Shown: positions 7,314-14,535, numbered from the stretch's first letter. The stretch: DNA of 20,205 nt from an uncultured Clostridia bacterium (GCA_947171615.1 CAMVYG010000011.1:1-20205), one strand, 5' to 3'. The notes: generated from the letters alone by a model not told the origin. Made by a program: numbers and translations.

Positions 7314-8706
7314 GGGCCGTTTCCTCCCCCTTCTCCGGCAGACCTGCCAGAATTTCCTTGACCTGCTCCTTCACATGGTTGGCCAGGGCAATGGTGTAAA
7401 CATCGTACAAAATAAACACGGCGTCCGCCTGTTCGGCGTGAAGCTCTCCTGCGGCAGCCTGGTTTTCCCGAAGATGGGAAAGCTTTTCTTTGGGAAGCTC
7501 CGCCAGAAGCAGCCGCAGGGCAACGTCCCAGTGGCGGGCCCCGGCGGCAATGACCTGCACAATGCTTTCATCCCGCAGGAACTCAAAGTCCGTATCAAAA
7601 AGCCAGGCGGTGTTTTCCACGGAATGGGCAGCATCAAAATAATCATCCAGAAAGAGAATGACCGCCTTTTTTCCCGGATAGTCCCGGATATTTTCAAAGG
7701 CACGGGAGCAGGCAATGGGGTTTTGCCCCTTTGCCAGATGCAGAATAACCTTCCGCCCGTTTACCTCCTCTTCGCTGTACCGGGTGGCGCTGATGGAAAG
7801 CTTGTCCATGGAGGCAGCGATCTCCTCCGGGGCAAGGCCGAATTCCGAAAGCAGGGCAATGGCGGAAAGAGAATTGTACACGTTGATGGTGGTCTGGTTC
7901 GGCAGGGGGAATTCCCGGCTCTTGTCGCCGGAGCATACTGTCATACGGTGGTTTTCGCCATCGATGGCGGAAGCCCGGTATTGGGCCTCCGGGGAGTGGA
8001 AGCCGCAGGCGGGGCAGTGGGCCCTGCCAATGTGGTGGTACCGCACAAAATCCCAGGAAAGCTTCCCGCCGCATTCCGGGCAGGAGGTGATGTCCCGCAC
8101 GATGTTATGGCATTCCGTTCCATCGGAGGACATCTGGTCAATGCTGAAATAAGCCCGGGGATTTTCCGGCTTCAGCCCGGCGCAAAGCAGATCGTCGGCA
8201 TTGAGCACCAGCCGGGTGCTGTCTGGAATGTAGCCGTTTAAGATATCCACAATAAATTCTATATGGGCGTTGCGCTTGAAGGAATCCCGGAAAAGATTGG
8301 TGCAGAGCAGCAGATCCGGTTTGAGATAGGGCAAAATTTTCGGGGAGCTGCGCTCGTCCAGCTCGAAGATGGCAAGGTCCTTTTTGGGCTTGCCGAAGAA
8401 GGTGGAATTGGCAATCAGGGCGGAGGCCACGCCGGTGTTCACGTTGGTGCCGGAGCGGTTGCAGACAAAATCATATCCCCGGTCCGAAAGCACATCCTCC
8501 ACCATGTTTGCCACAGTGGTTTTTCCATTGGTGCCTGTAATGCCGATGACGGTTTTGGGCCGGGGCATGCGGCCCAGGAAATCCGGACACAGAATAATGG
8601 CCCAGGAGCCGGGCATGGAGGTACCCTTCCTGCGGATCAGCTTCAATACCAGCGCGGTTCCCTTGGCAAAGAACAGCGCGAAATAAAACCGGAGATTTCG
8701 TTTCAT
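7303..8706 (-). CDS. Divergent MurT-like Mur ligase family protein (DUF1727)
   Basis: A 467-residue MurT-type protein. MurT with GatD normally amidates D-isoglutamate of lipid II at the inner membrane face. A hydrophobic N-terminus is followed by the ATP-binding loop GITGTNGKTT (residues 55-64), then CNRSGTNVNTGVASAL, an ELDE box (115-118) and TNLFRD (136-141). LVLNADD comes next. A Cys4 zinc ribbon (CPECGG at 209-214, CPACG at 231-235) is as in MurT. The C-terminal DUF1727 region starts near residue 300. That region is diverged: the usual NPAGFNQV-like segment reads NPIACSRAF, and the usual VSWIWD segment reads TAWLFD. The start has AAAGGA 8 bases upstream. ATP binding looks intact, so it is probably a ligase, but the acceptor may have changed, given the damaged amidotransferase partner encoded next to it. 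Confidence 0.85.
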   Translation of the reverse strand: MKRNLRFYFALFFAKGTALVLKLIRRKGTSMPGSWAIILCPDFLGRMPRPKTVIGITGTNGKTTVANMVEDVLSDRGYDFVCNRSGTNVNTGVASALIANSTFFGKPKKDLAIFELDERSSPKILPYLKPDLLLCTNLFRDSFKRNAHIEFIVDILNGYIPDSTRLVLNADDLLCAGLKPENPRAYFSIDQMSSDGTECHNIVRDITSCPECGGKLSWDFVRYHHIGRAHCPACGFHSPEAQYRASAIDGENHRMTVCSGDKSREFPLPNQTTINVYNSLSAIALLSEFGLAPEEIAASMDKLSISATRYSEEEVNGRKVILHLAKGQNPIACSRAFENIRDYPGKKAVILFLDDYFDAAHSVENTAWLFDTDFEFLRDESIVQVIAAGARHWDVALRLLLAELPKEKLSHLRENQAAAGELHAEQADAVFILYDVYTIALANHVKEQVKEILAGLPEKGEETAHEN

Positions 8707-8733
8707 GGGGAGATCCTTTCAAATTAATAGAGC

Positions 8734-8761
8734 GTTATTGGTTATTAGCTGTCAGTTATTG
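8734..8761 (+). repeat. Period-7 repeat, GTTAGCT type, 4 units
   Basis: Consecutive 7-base units GTTATTG, GTTATTA, GCTGTCA, GTTATTG lie upstream of the MurT-like gene. They are followed directly by GAAAGGGCAA, as is the array at 14476-14510. Confidence 0.6.
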
Positions 8762-8786
8762 GAAAGGGCAAAGCTTGCGTTAATGT

Positions 8787-8980
8787 ATGATTTATCGTGC
8801 CAGCGACTTCCTCCCACACTGTCATTCTGAGGAACGTAGTAACGAAGAATCTCGATTCTATCTTAGCCAGCGACTAAAAAAGCCCTTTGCCCGTCAGTCT
8901 CTGCAAATCGAGATCCTTCACCGAGAAGAGGCTTTGCCTCTTCTGTTCAGGATGACAGTGAGTAGTGATCGATAAATCAT
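8787..8980. repeat. Complete palindromic MITE-like element, about 194 bp
   Basis: The ends are perfect 11-bp inverted repeats, ATGATTTATCG at 8787-8797 and its complement at 8970-8980. Inside are nested imperfect repeats: CACTGTCATTCTGA (8817-8830) pairs 13 of 14 with 8947-8960. GAAGAATCTCGATT in the left half pairs 13 of 14 with AATCGAGATCCTTC in the right half. The right half also has its own hairpin GAAGAGGC-ttt-GCCTCTTC at 8925-8943. There is no gene in it beyond a short random reading frame. Partial copies lie at both ends of the window. Confidence 0.8.
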
Positions 8981-9014
8981 AGTTTAGCACGACCCACTGC
9001 CTTTTCCAACGCCC

Positions 9015-9049
9015 GACAATCAAGTGTCCGGAATCTAAAATCCAGCATC
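9015..9049 (-). repeat. Period-7 repeat, GATNCTG type, 5 units
   Basis: Read on the minus strand the units are GATGCTG, GATTTTA, GATTCCG, GACACTT, GATTGTC. They match the unit type at 4237-4264 and lie just right of the palindromic element. Confidence 0.5.
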
Positions 9050-9096
9050 TGCCCATTAGTATACCAAGATATTCCCTGATTTTCAAGCCCGGCCTC

Positions 9097-9125
9097 TTGA
9101 CCTTTCAGCGTTTTTGCACTATGAT
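9097..9125 (+). promoter_or_regulatory. SigmaA-type promoter of the isomerase/epimerase gene
   Basis: TTGACC at 9097-9102 and TATGAT at 9120-9125 are separated by exactly 17 bp, each one base from consensus. The transcript would start near 9132, giving a leader of about 30 bases before the ATG at 9163. Confidence 0.75.
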
Positions 9126-9162
9126 TAAAGCATCAATATTTTCCAGTTTGGAGGAGCTTTCT

Positions 9163-9984
9163 ATGAAAACTTTGCCCGTTGCAGTACAGGTTTATTCCGT
9201 TCGTGACGACGCGGAGAAAGATTTCCGCGGCACTATGAAAAAAATCAAGGAGATCGGCTATGAGGGCGTAGAGCTGGCCGGACTTTACGGCCTTGCTCCC
9301 AGCGAGATCAAGGCTGCCATTGAGGAAGCCGGTCTGGTGGCTGTTTCCGCCCATGTTCCCTTCCAGGAGCTGGTGGCCGATATGGAAGGCACCGTACAGA
9401 AGTATGTGGAGATCGGCGTAAAATATATCGCCATTCCCTATCTGATGGAGGAAGACCGCCCCGGTACCCCCAAGTTTGAGGGAAATGTAAAGCTGTTTGA
9501 GGAGATTGGCCGGGTCTGCAAGGCTCACGGCATTCAGACCTTGTATCATAACCATGATTTTGAGTTTGCCAAGATGCCCGATGGCCGCTATGCCCTGGAC
9601 TACATTTACGATACCATTCCCGCGGACCTGCTGCAAACCGAGATCGATACCTGCTGGGTCAATGTGGCCGGGGAAGATCCCGCCGCCTATGTCCGCAAGT
9701 ATACAAACCGCGCTCCGGTAGTGCATTTGAAGGACTTCCACAAGGAAGGCAAGCCCGCCAACATGTACCAGCTCATCGGCACCGATGTGGAGGAGCAGGA
9801 AAGCCACGGCATCTTTGAGTTCCGCCCGGTAGGCCACGGCGATCAGCATTTCCCCGCTATTCTGGAGGCTTCCGTAGAAGCCGGCGCCCAGTGGGTAGTG
9901 GTGGAGCAGGACCAGTCCATTGGCCGCACCCCCATGGAGGCCATTACCCTGAGCCGCCAGTACCTGAAAGAGCAGGGCTGGTAA
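9163..9984 (+). CDS. Sugar phosphate isomerase/epimerase, xylose isomerase-like TIM barrel
   Basis: A 273-residue cytoplasmic TIM-barrel protein of the AP-endonuclease-2/xylose-isomerase superfamily, which includes hydroxypyruvate isomerase, tagatose/psicose epimerases and inositol enzymes. The metal-binding residues expected for the family can be placed: the HNHDFEF segment (His129/His131), Glu160 in EIDTCW, His188 in VVHLKDFH and Glu248 in VVVEQDQ. The N-terminus VAVQVYSVRDD and GYEGVELAG fit strands 1 and 2. I start it at 9163 because GGAGGAG lies 7-8 bases upstream; the reading from 9097 would overlap the promoter. It is a single-gene transcript with its own promoter and terminator. The substrate cannot be named from the sequence. 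Confidence 0.9.
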   Translation: MKTLPVAVQVYSVRDDAEKDFRGTMKKIKEIGYEGVELAGLYGLAPSEIKAAIEEAGLVAVSAHVPFQELVADMEGTVQKYVEIGVKYIAIPYLMEEDRPGTPKFEGNVKLFEEIGRVCKAHGIQTLYHNHDFEFAKMPDGRYALDYIYDTIPADLLQTEIDTCWVNVAGEDPAAYVRKYTNRAPVVHLKDFHKEGKPANMYQLIGTDVEEQESHGIFEFRPVGHGDQHFPAILEASVEAGAQWVVVEQDQSIGRTPMEAITLSRQYLKEQGW

Positions 9985-10004
9985 GCTTTCCGTACCAAGA
10001 ATGA

Positions 10005-10043
10005 AAAATATGGGAGCAGCCAACCTGGCTGCTCCCATATTTT
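10005..10043. terminator. Strong terminator, probably bidirectional
   Basis: Arms of 17 bases (10005-10021 and 10027-10043) pair perfectly around the loop AACCT, with A-rich and T-rich flanks on both sides. It follows the isomerase/epimerase gene by 20 bp. Read leftward it lies about 145 bp past the ricT stop, so it can serve both. Confidence 0.9.
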
Positions 10044-10145
10044 ATTTGCTATGCCTGATAAAAGTATATGCACTTGATTCCCAAAACAATAAAAAACTTA
10101 TGCCGCTGACAAAATCGCCCGCTTTCAGCGCAAAATCCTCCGCTA

Positions 10146-10173
10146 AACCAACTATCAGCACCCAACAGCTAAG
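10146..10173 (-). repeat. Period-7 repeat, GTTAGCT type, 4 units
   Basis: On the minus strand the units are CTTAGCT, GTTGGGT, GCTGATA, GTTGGTT. It is a more worn member of the family seen at 4349, 8734 and 14476, located just past the ricT stop. Confidence 0.4.
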
Positions 10174-10187
10174 AAACTAAAGCCTGT

Positions 10188-11051
10188 TTATTCCAGCTCC
10201 TTCAGCTGCTCCTCTTCCTTTTTATCCACCTTGATCCTGCCGTCCCGCAGCAGCTTGACTTCCGAGGCATGGAACACCTTGGGCGCTGCCTCCGGGTCCT
10301 TATCCAGCCGAACGGTAAGCTTTCTGGTCAAAAGATTCTGGTCGATCACCACGCCCTTGCCCTCCGGGGTGGAAACCAGAGCGTTTACCTTCGGTGTGGT
10401 GCGCAACAGATCCTGGTAGGCCTCCTGCTCGTATTTCAGGCAGCACATCAGCCTGCCACAGGCTCCGGAGATCTTCACCGGGTTCAGGGAAAGCCCCTGC
10501 TCCTTCGCCATTTTAATAGATACCGGCTGGAAGCCCCCTAAAAAGGAGCCGCAGCAGAAGGGCCTGCCGCAAATTCCCATGCCGCCCAGCATTTTCGCCT
10601 CGTCCCGAACGCCGATCTGCCGCAGCTCGATGCGGGTACGGAACTGCCCGGCCAGATCTTTCACCAGCTCCCGGAAATCCACCCGCCCATCGGCGGTGAA
10701 ATAGAACAGGATCTTACTGTTGTCAAAGGTATACTCCACGTCCACCAGCTTCATTTCCAGGCCGCGGTCGGCAATCTTTTCCTCGCAGATCCGAAACGCG
10801 TCCTTTTCCTTCCGGCGGTTTTCCTCGGCCCGGCGCAGATCGTCCCTGGTGGCTTTCCGCACCAGCTTACGCAGGGGCTGCACAATGGTGCTGTCGTTTA
10901 CCTCCCGGTTTGCCATGGCCACTTCGCCGCATTCCACGCCCCGGGCGGTTTCCACGATCACCCGCTCTCCCATAGTCAGCTTTTCCTGACCGGGGTCGAA
11001 ATAGTAGACCTTCCCTGTATCTTTGAAACGTACGCCAATTACCTCGGCCAT
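10188..11051 (-). CDS. ricT: PSP1-domain protein RicT (YaaT)
   Basis: RicT is part of the RicA-RicF-RicT (YmcA-YlbF-YaaT) complex that in Bacillus helps RNase Y process mRNA and affects sporulation and competence; the complex carries iron-sulfur clusters. The 287-residue protein has the PSP1 domain and two Cys groups, CGRPFCC (Cys161, 166, 167) and CGRLMCC (Cys198, 203, 204), typical of the family. A charged tail follows. I start at MAEVIGVRF (11051) because AAAGGAG sits 8 bases upstream; the longer reading adds eight unlikely residues. It lies 62 bp downstream of holB in the classic Firmicute order pstA-holB-ricT. Confidence 0.95.
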   Translation of the reverse strand: MAEVIGVRFKDTGKVYYFDPGQEKLTMGERVIVETARGVECGEVAMANREVNDSTIVQPLRKLVRKATRDDLRRAEENRRKEKDAFRICEEKIADRGLEMKLVDVEYTFDNSKILFYFTADGRVDFRELVKDLAGQFRTRIELRQIGVRDEAKMLGGMGICGRPFCCGSFLGGFQPVSIKMAKEQGLSLNPVKISGACGRLMCCLKYEQEAYQDLLRTTPKVNALVSTPEGKGVVIDQNLLTRKLTVRLDKDPEAAPKVFHASEVKLLRDGRIKVDKKEEEQLKELE

Positions 11052-11113
11052 ACAACATTCTCCTTTATCAAACAAGAGGGATCTCCTCGTTTTTCACTTG
11101 CAGGAAGCCTTCT

Positions 11114-12097
11114 CTACCTGCCCGCCGCCTCCCGCAGCCGGGAGCACAGGCAGGTTACCAGAAGGGGCATATTAGCGTTGCGCTCCAGCTTTTGGCGGAA
11201 TTCTTCCCCGATCTCCGGCAGCTTACACAGCCGGTTCATCGGAAGCCCGCTGAGCAGGTCGGCTTCTTTGGAAGCGCCGGAAAGCAGGCTTGTCCCTCCT
11301 GCCCGCAAAACCAGAGCGTCCCGGAAAATCACTGTCAGGCGGGCCAAAACCTCTCTGCACAGCTTTCGGTCCTTTTGCAGGGAGCATGCCGCCTTCAAAA
11401 GCGCATCCCCGTTTTTGCCCATCATGCCTGCCGCCATGGCCGCCGCGATCTCCGCCGCCTGGGCGGCTGCCCCGCCCTGGGCCTCTTCCAGCATTCTGCC
11501 GATATTGCCCCCGCACAGGACGGCAAGCTTGTCCGCCTGCTCCGGGGAAAGACCGGCATGCTCCCGGCCATAGGCCGCCGCTTCCTCCAAAGAGGGCGGC
11601 TTCAAAAGAAAGCTCTGTACTCTGGAGCGAATGGTGGGCAAAAGCTGCTCCGCCGATTCACATACCAGCAGGAACACCGCGCCCTCCGGCGGTTCCTCGA
11701 TCACCTTTAAAAGCTTATTCTGCGCCGCCTCCGAGGTGCGGGAGCCCATCAGCAGGATATACACGCTGAAATCCGCTTCCTCCGACATACGGTAAGCATC
11801 GGCGGTAACAGCTTTGATGGTATCAACACTAAGGGAGCGGGTTGCCCCGCTCCCTTCTTCGATCCGAATATCGGGATGTGAGCCTGCGTCAGCACGAATA
11901 CAGGACGGACATTCCCCGCAGGGGGCCTTTTCCCGGTTTCTGCAAACCAGGGCCTTGGCGATCAGCTTTGCCAGGGTGCGCTTGCCGCAGCCCGCCTCCC
12001 CCTGCAGCACAATGGCATGAGGAAAGCGCCGCAAAGCAAACGCGGCGGATAAGGCCGCTTTTACCTCTTCATTACCTAAAAAGCCGGGAAATTCCAT
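11114..12097 (-). CDS. holB: DNA polymerase III subunit delta'
   Basis: The delta' subunit is part of the clamp-loader complex that places the sliding clamp on DNA. The 327-residue protein has a Walker A-like GEAGCGKRT (residues 33-41) and a zinc-binding Cys cluster (Cys52, Cys60, Cys63, Cys66). SEAAQNKLLKVIEEPP and TIRSRVQSF correspond to the conserved sensor/SRC region, with Val in place of Cys in the SRC motif. The helical C-terminal collar domain is present but variable. Its ATG overlaps the pstA stop codon by one base (TGATG), so the two genes are translationally coupled. Confidence 0.93.
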   Translation of the reverse strand: MEFPGFLGNEEVKAALSAAFALRRFPHAIVLQGEAGCGKRTLAKLIAKALVCRNREKAPCGECPSCIRADAGSHPDIRIEEGSGATRSLSVDTIKAVTADAYRMSEEADFSVYILLMGSRTSEAAQNKLLKVIEEPPEGAVFLLVCESAEQLLPTIRSRVQSFLLKPPSLEEAAAYGREHAGLSPEQADKLAVLCGGNIGRMLEEAQGGAAAQAAEIAAAMAAGMMGKNGDALLKAACSLQKDRKLCREVLARLTVIFRDALVLRAGGTSLLSGASKEADLLSGLPMNRLCKLPEIGEEFRQKLERNANMPLLVTCLCSRLREAAGR

Positions 12098-12420
12098 CAG
12101 ACCTTTTCAAAACGGTCCACATTCAGCACGAATATGGTGGAGCCGCCTACCGTGACCTCTACCGGGAAGGAGGAATACATTCCCACGTCCATGGTGGAGG
12201 TGCTGGGCACGATCTGCGTTCTGCGGCTGCTGTATTTGGAGATCAGGCTGATCACATCGTCTACCTTTTCATCGTCCACACCGGAAATAAACGTGGTGTT
12301 TCCGGCCATCAGAAAACCGCCTGTAGTGGCAAGCTTCGTTACGGAATAGCCTTCCCGGGTCAGTGCGGAGGACACCGCGCCGCTGTCATCATTGCTCACG
12401 ATCGCAAGGATCAGTTTCAT
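12097..12420 (-). CDS. pstA: Cyclic-di-AMP receptor PstA/DarA family protein
   Basis: A 107-residue PII-like protein that binds c-di-AMP as a trimer and whose downstream targets are not well defined in any species. The sequence matches the family along its whole length: MKLILAIVSNDD, the loop segment KLATTGGFLMAGNTTFISGVDD, and the C-terminal strand pair ending STIFVLNVDRFEKV. GGCAGG and AAAGG lie before the ATG. It is the first gene of the pstA-holB-ricT block, with a likely promoter at 12553-12560. Confidence 0.95.
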   Translation of the reverse strand: MKLILAIVSNDDSGAVSSALTREGYSVTKLATTGGFLMAGNTTFISGVDDEKVDDVISLISKYSSRRTQIVPSTSTMDVGMYSSFPVEVTVGGSTIFVLNVDRFEKV

Positions 12421-12552
12421 AAAAAGTACCTGCCTTTCGGGGCAATGGAAAAACTTTCCTTACCCGTATGAATTTTGAACGATCCTCTTCGGCTCCCGCG
12501 CACGTAGCACAATAAACCGAAAGGAAAGCCCAACTTTCTTTTCTGTGCTTTC

Positions 12553-12562
12553 AGTATAGCAT
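12553..12562 (-). promoter_or_regulatory. Probable extended -10 promoter of pstA-holB-ricT
   Basis: On the minus strand TGCTATACT gives an extended -10 (TGn plus TATACT, one base from consensus), about 130 bp upstream of pstA. There is no convincing -35, as is common with extended -10 promoters. It lies just past the end of agcS. Confidence 0.5.
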
Positions 12563-12578
12563 GAAACACGGAAAAATG

Positions 12579-13907
12579 CTAGGTATTTTGAAAATTTTGT
12601 GAAAGCCTCTTTTTTCCTGCCGCTACCCGGTTCCCTTCAGACTCCTTTACCACCGCCCGAACCTCTTTCCTATGCCAGAACAGGGCCAAAATATTGGGAA
12701 CGGCCATCAGCCCGTTAAAAGCGTCTCCCAGCTGAAACACTGCTGTTAAGGGCAGTATGCAGCCCAGAAAAGCGGCCAGGGCCGCGGCGGCGGCAAATGC
12801 GTTTTTCCCCTTTCCCTTTGTCAGATAGAACAGTCCCTCCCGGCCATAGCAGCACCAGGAAATCACCGTGGCCAAAGCAAACAGCGCCGTACACAGGGAG
12901 ACTGCCCAGCCCCCTGCCGGCCCCCAGGCGGACTCATAGGCAAAAAATGTGAGCTTTACTCCCTCCAGCATGGGAGAACGGCAGCACAAAATGCACAGGC
13001 CCGTCACCGTACACATGACAATGGTATCTACAAACACCTGAAAAATCCCCAGATATCCAAGCTCTATGGGGGATTTTCCCTCTACCTCCTCATAAGCAAA
13101 GGCAGAGCTTCCAAGCCCCGCTTCATTGGTAAACACGCCTCTGGACACGCCGGTTTTTAAGGCAAGCAGCGCACCGGCGGTTCCCCCCACACCGGCCCGC
13201 AGAGAAAACGCGCCTTCCAGAATGCTTTGAAACGCTCCGGGCAGATTTTCCCGGAAGATCCACAGCACACCCAGCGAAGCCCCGAAAAACAGCAGCGTCA
13301 TGGCGGGAACCAGCCGCTCGGTGATCCTCACGGCAAACCGCAGCCCGCCCCGGGCCACGAAAAACACCAGCACCGCCAGAAAAATACCGGTAACTCCGGC
13401 GGGCAGCCCAAACCCTTCCAGAGAAGCCGCGCAGGCGTTTGTCTGGGTCATATTCCCCATGCCGAAAGAGGAAAGGCAGCAGCCCGCGGCGTACAGCGCA
13501 GCCAGGGGCCGCCCCCATTTTCCCACCTTTTCCAGATACCCCAGCGCTCCCGGCGCGTTTTTATACCTGGCGGCAAGCAGATTTTCCGCGAATACCGTCA
13601 TCATGCCCAGCAGGGACGAAATCCACATCCAGAATAAAGCGCCGGGCCCGCCTACGGTAATGGCCGCCGCTACTCCTACAATATTTCCCGTGCCGATAGA
13701 TCCGGCCAGCGCCGCCGTCAGCGCCTGAAACTGGGTGACGCCGCCTCCGTTTTTCTGCTCCCGGGAACCCAACACCGCCGCTTTCAGCCAGCTTCCCACC
13801 CGGCGAAGCTGGAAAAAACCGGTAGAGAAAGAGAAAAAAATCCCTGCCGCCAGAATCAACAGCAGCACATGCCAGCCCCACAGGGCGTCCCGCAGCGCCT
13901 CAAGCAT
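12579..13907 (-). CDS. AgcS-family sodium/alanine (amino acid) symporter
   Basis: A 442-residue inner-membrane protein of the alanine/glycine:cation symporter family, importing alanine or a similar small amino acid with Na+. Most of the length is hydrophobic, with about ten to eleven helices. The family signature near residues 66-90 is clear: AGSIGTGNIVGVAAAITVGGP followed by FWMW. GVSRGVFTNEAGLGSSAFAY is the second conserved block. The first 8 bases overlap the end of the amidase-like gene, so the two are coupled. Alanine is a peptidoglycan building block, which fits the envelope-related genes beside it. Confidence 0.93.
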   Translation of the reverse strand: MLEALRDALWGWHVLLLILAAGIFFSFSTGFFQLRRVGSWLKAAVLGSREQKNGGGVTQFQALTAALAGSIGTGNIVGVAAAITVGGPGALFWMWISSLLGMMTVFAENLLAARYKNAPGALGYLEKVGKWGRPLAALYAAGCCLSSFGMGNMTQTNACAASLEGFGLPAGVTGIFLAVLVFFVARGGLRFAVRITERLVPAMTLLFFGASLGVLWIFRENLPGAFQSILEGAFSLRAGVGGTAGALLALKTGVSRGVFTNEAGLGSSAFAYEEVEGKSPIELGYLGIFQVFVDTIVMCTVTGLCILCCRSPMLEGVKLTFFAYESAWGPAGGWAVSLCTALFALATVISWCCYGREGLFYLTKGKGKNAFAAAAALAAFLGCILPLTAVFQLGDAFNGLMAVPNILALFWHRKEVRAVVKESEGNRVAAGKKRLSQNFQNT

Positions 13908-14442
13908 GATCTATAGGAAGCCCCAGCACTTCCGCAGCAGCCTGGGCCAGCTTTTCCCCGATCTCCCAGGTACTGTTTACCAGCCAGGCCTCGTCCTGGG
14001 GATTATCCCGGTAGGCAAGCTTGATGAAAAGCATGGGAGGCTCCTGCTCTCCCATGGGCTCCGTGTCGGAAAGAGGCCTGGTTCCCGCCAGCTCCGGCTG
14101 GGGATAAATTTCCTTCAAGCGGGCGGCAAACAGCTCCGCCGCCGCTTTCTCCGAAGCGCTTTGCTCCCGGTAGCACACATCAGAGCCTTTCCGCTGCCCG
14201 GCGGTATCCGGCGGGGCTGTTTGAGAACAGAGGGTGAGATACAGGCAGCTTTCCCCCTGGTTCGCTGCCTGTATCAGCCTGTTTTCCTCCGGGCTTGCCG
14301 GAATACGGAAGGGCTTGACCCCGGAATCAGAGAGCGCGGCCTCCAGGCTGTCGGCGATCTTACCGATCCAATACTGTTCCTCTCCGCCGTTGGGATATTC
14401 CTCCCCCGGCTGCGAGGGCAGGCTGAGATAAAGCTTTGCCAT
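13900..14442 (-). CDS. Degenerate Amidase_3-fold protein (N-acetylmuramoyl-L-alanine amidase relative)
   Basis: A 180-residue protein resembling the short clostridial Amidase_3 family: KLYLSLPSQPG at the start, GGEEQYWIGKIADSLEAAL, SCLYLTLCSQTAPP, AAELFAARLKEIYP and MLFIKLAYRDNPQDEAWL. Active relatives have a zinc-binding His in a LHSNAAP-like block and a catalytic Glu in FLELGYHDNP. Here these positions are Cys72 and Lys141, so amidase activity is doubtful, though the N-terminal Glu ligand (Glu21/22) is kept. There is no signal peptide. It may bind muropeptides or have a structural role. It overlaps agcS by 8 bp. AAAGGA lies 11 bases before the start. Family placement is from memory of the pattern. 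Confidence 0.7.
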   Translation of the reverse strand: MAKLYLSLPSQPGEEYPNGGEEQYWIGKIADSLEAALSDSGVKPFRIPASPEENRLIQAANQGESCLYLTLCSQTAPPDTAGQRKGSDVCYREQSASEKAAAELFAARLKEIYPQPELAGTRPLSDTEPMGEQEPPMLFIKLAYRDNPQDEAWLVNSTWEIGEKLAQAAAEVLGLPIDHA

Positions 14443-14475
14443 AAATAAAAGCGTCCTTTCTTTGGGATTTCGCTC

Positions 14476-14510
14476 TTTAGTTTTTAGCTTTTAGCTGTTA
14501 GTCGTTAGAA
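14476..14510 (+). repeat. Period-7 repeat, GTTAGCT type, 5 units
   Basis: Units TTTAGTT, TTTAGCT, TTTAGCT, GTTAGTC, GTTAGAA run without a break and are followed by AGGGCAAGGGCAGG. This is the clearest array of the family. It lies in the 93-bp gap between the deacetylase and the amidase-like gene. Confidence 0.75.
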
Positions 14511-14512
14511 AG

Positions 14513-14531
14513 GGCAAGGGCAGGGCTTGCC
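14513..14531 (-). terminator. Possible weak terminator after the polysaccharide deacetylase gene
   Basis: GGCAAG and CTTGCC form a perfect 6-bp stem with a 7-base loop. On the minus strand it follows the deacetylase stop and is trailed by CTTTCT, a poor U tract. A related, shorter hairpin follows the heptad array at 8762-8778, so it may be part of the repeat instead. Confidence 0.3.
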
Positions 14532-14535
14532 TGTT

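Noticed and set aside
6465..7361. A 298-codon reading frame on the + strand
   Set aside because: It is antisense to the GatD-like gene and the start of the kinase gene, and shows no protein motif.
7039..8241. A 400-codon reading frame on the + strand
   Set aside because: It lies opposite the MurT-like gene, whose P-loop, zinc ribbon and DUF1727 region are clear. The frame has no recognisable domain and no ribosome binding site; it results from GC-rich codon use.
8787..8975. A 62-codon reading frame on the + strand
   Set aside because: It lies entirely within the palindromic repeat and has no ribosome binding site.
12499..12545. Possible terminator between agcS and pstA
   Set aside because: Only a 5-bp GAAAG/CTTTC stem without a T run is visible, too weak to call.
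4237..14510. CRISPR-like interpretation of the intergenic repeats
   Set aside because: Units are 7 bp, contiguous and degenerate, with no spacers and no cas genes in the window.
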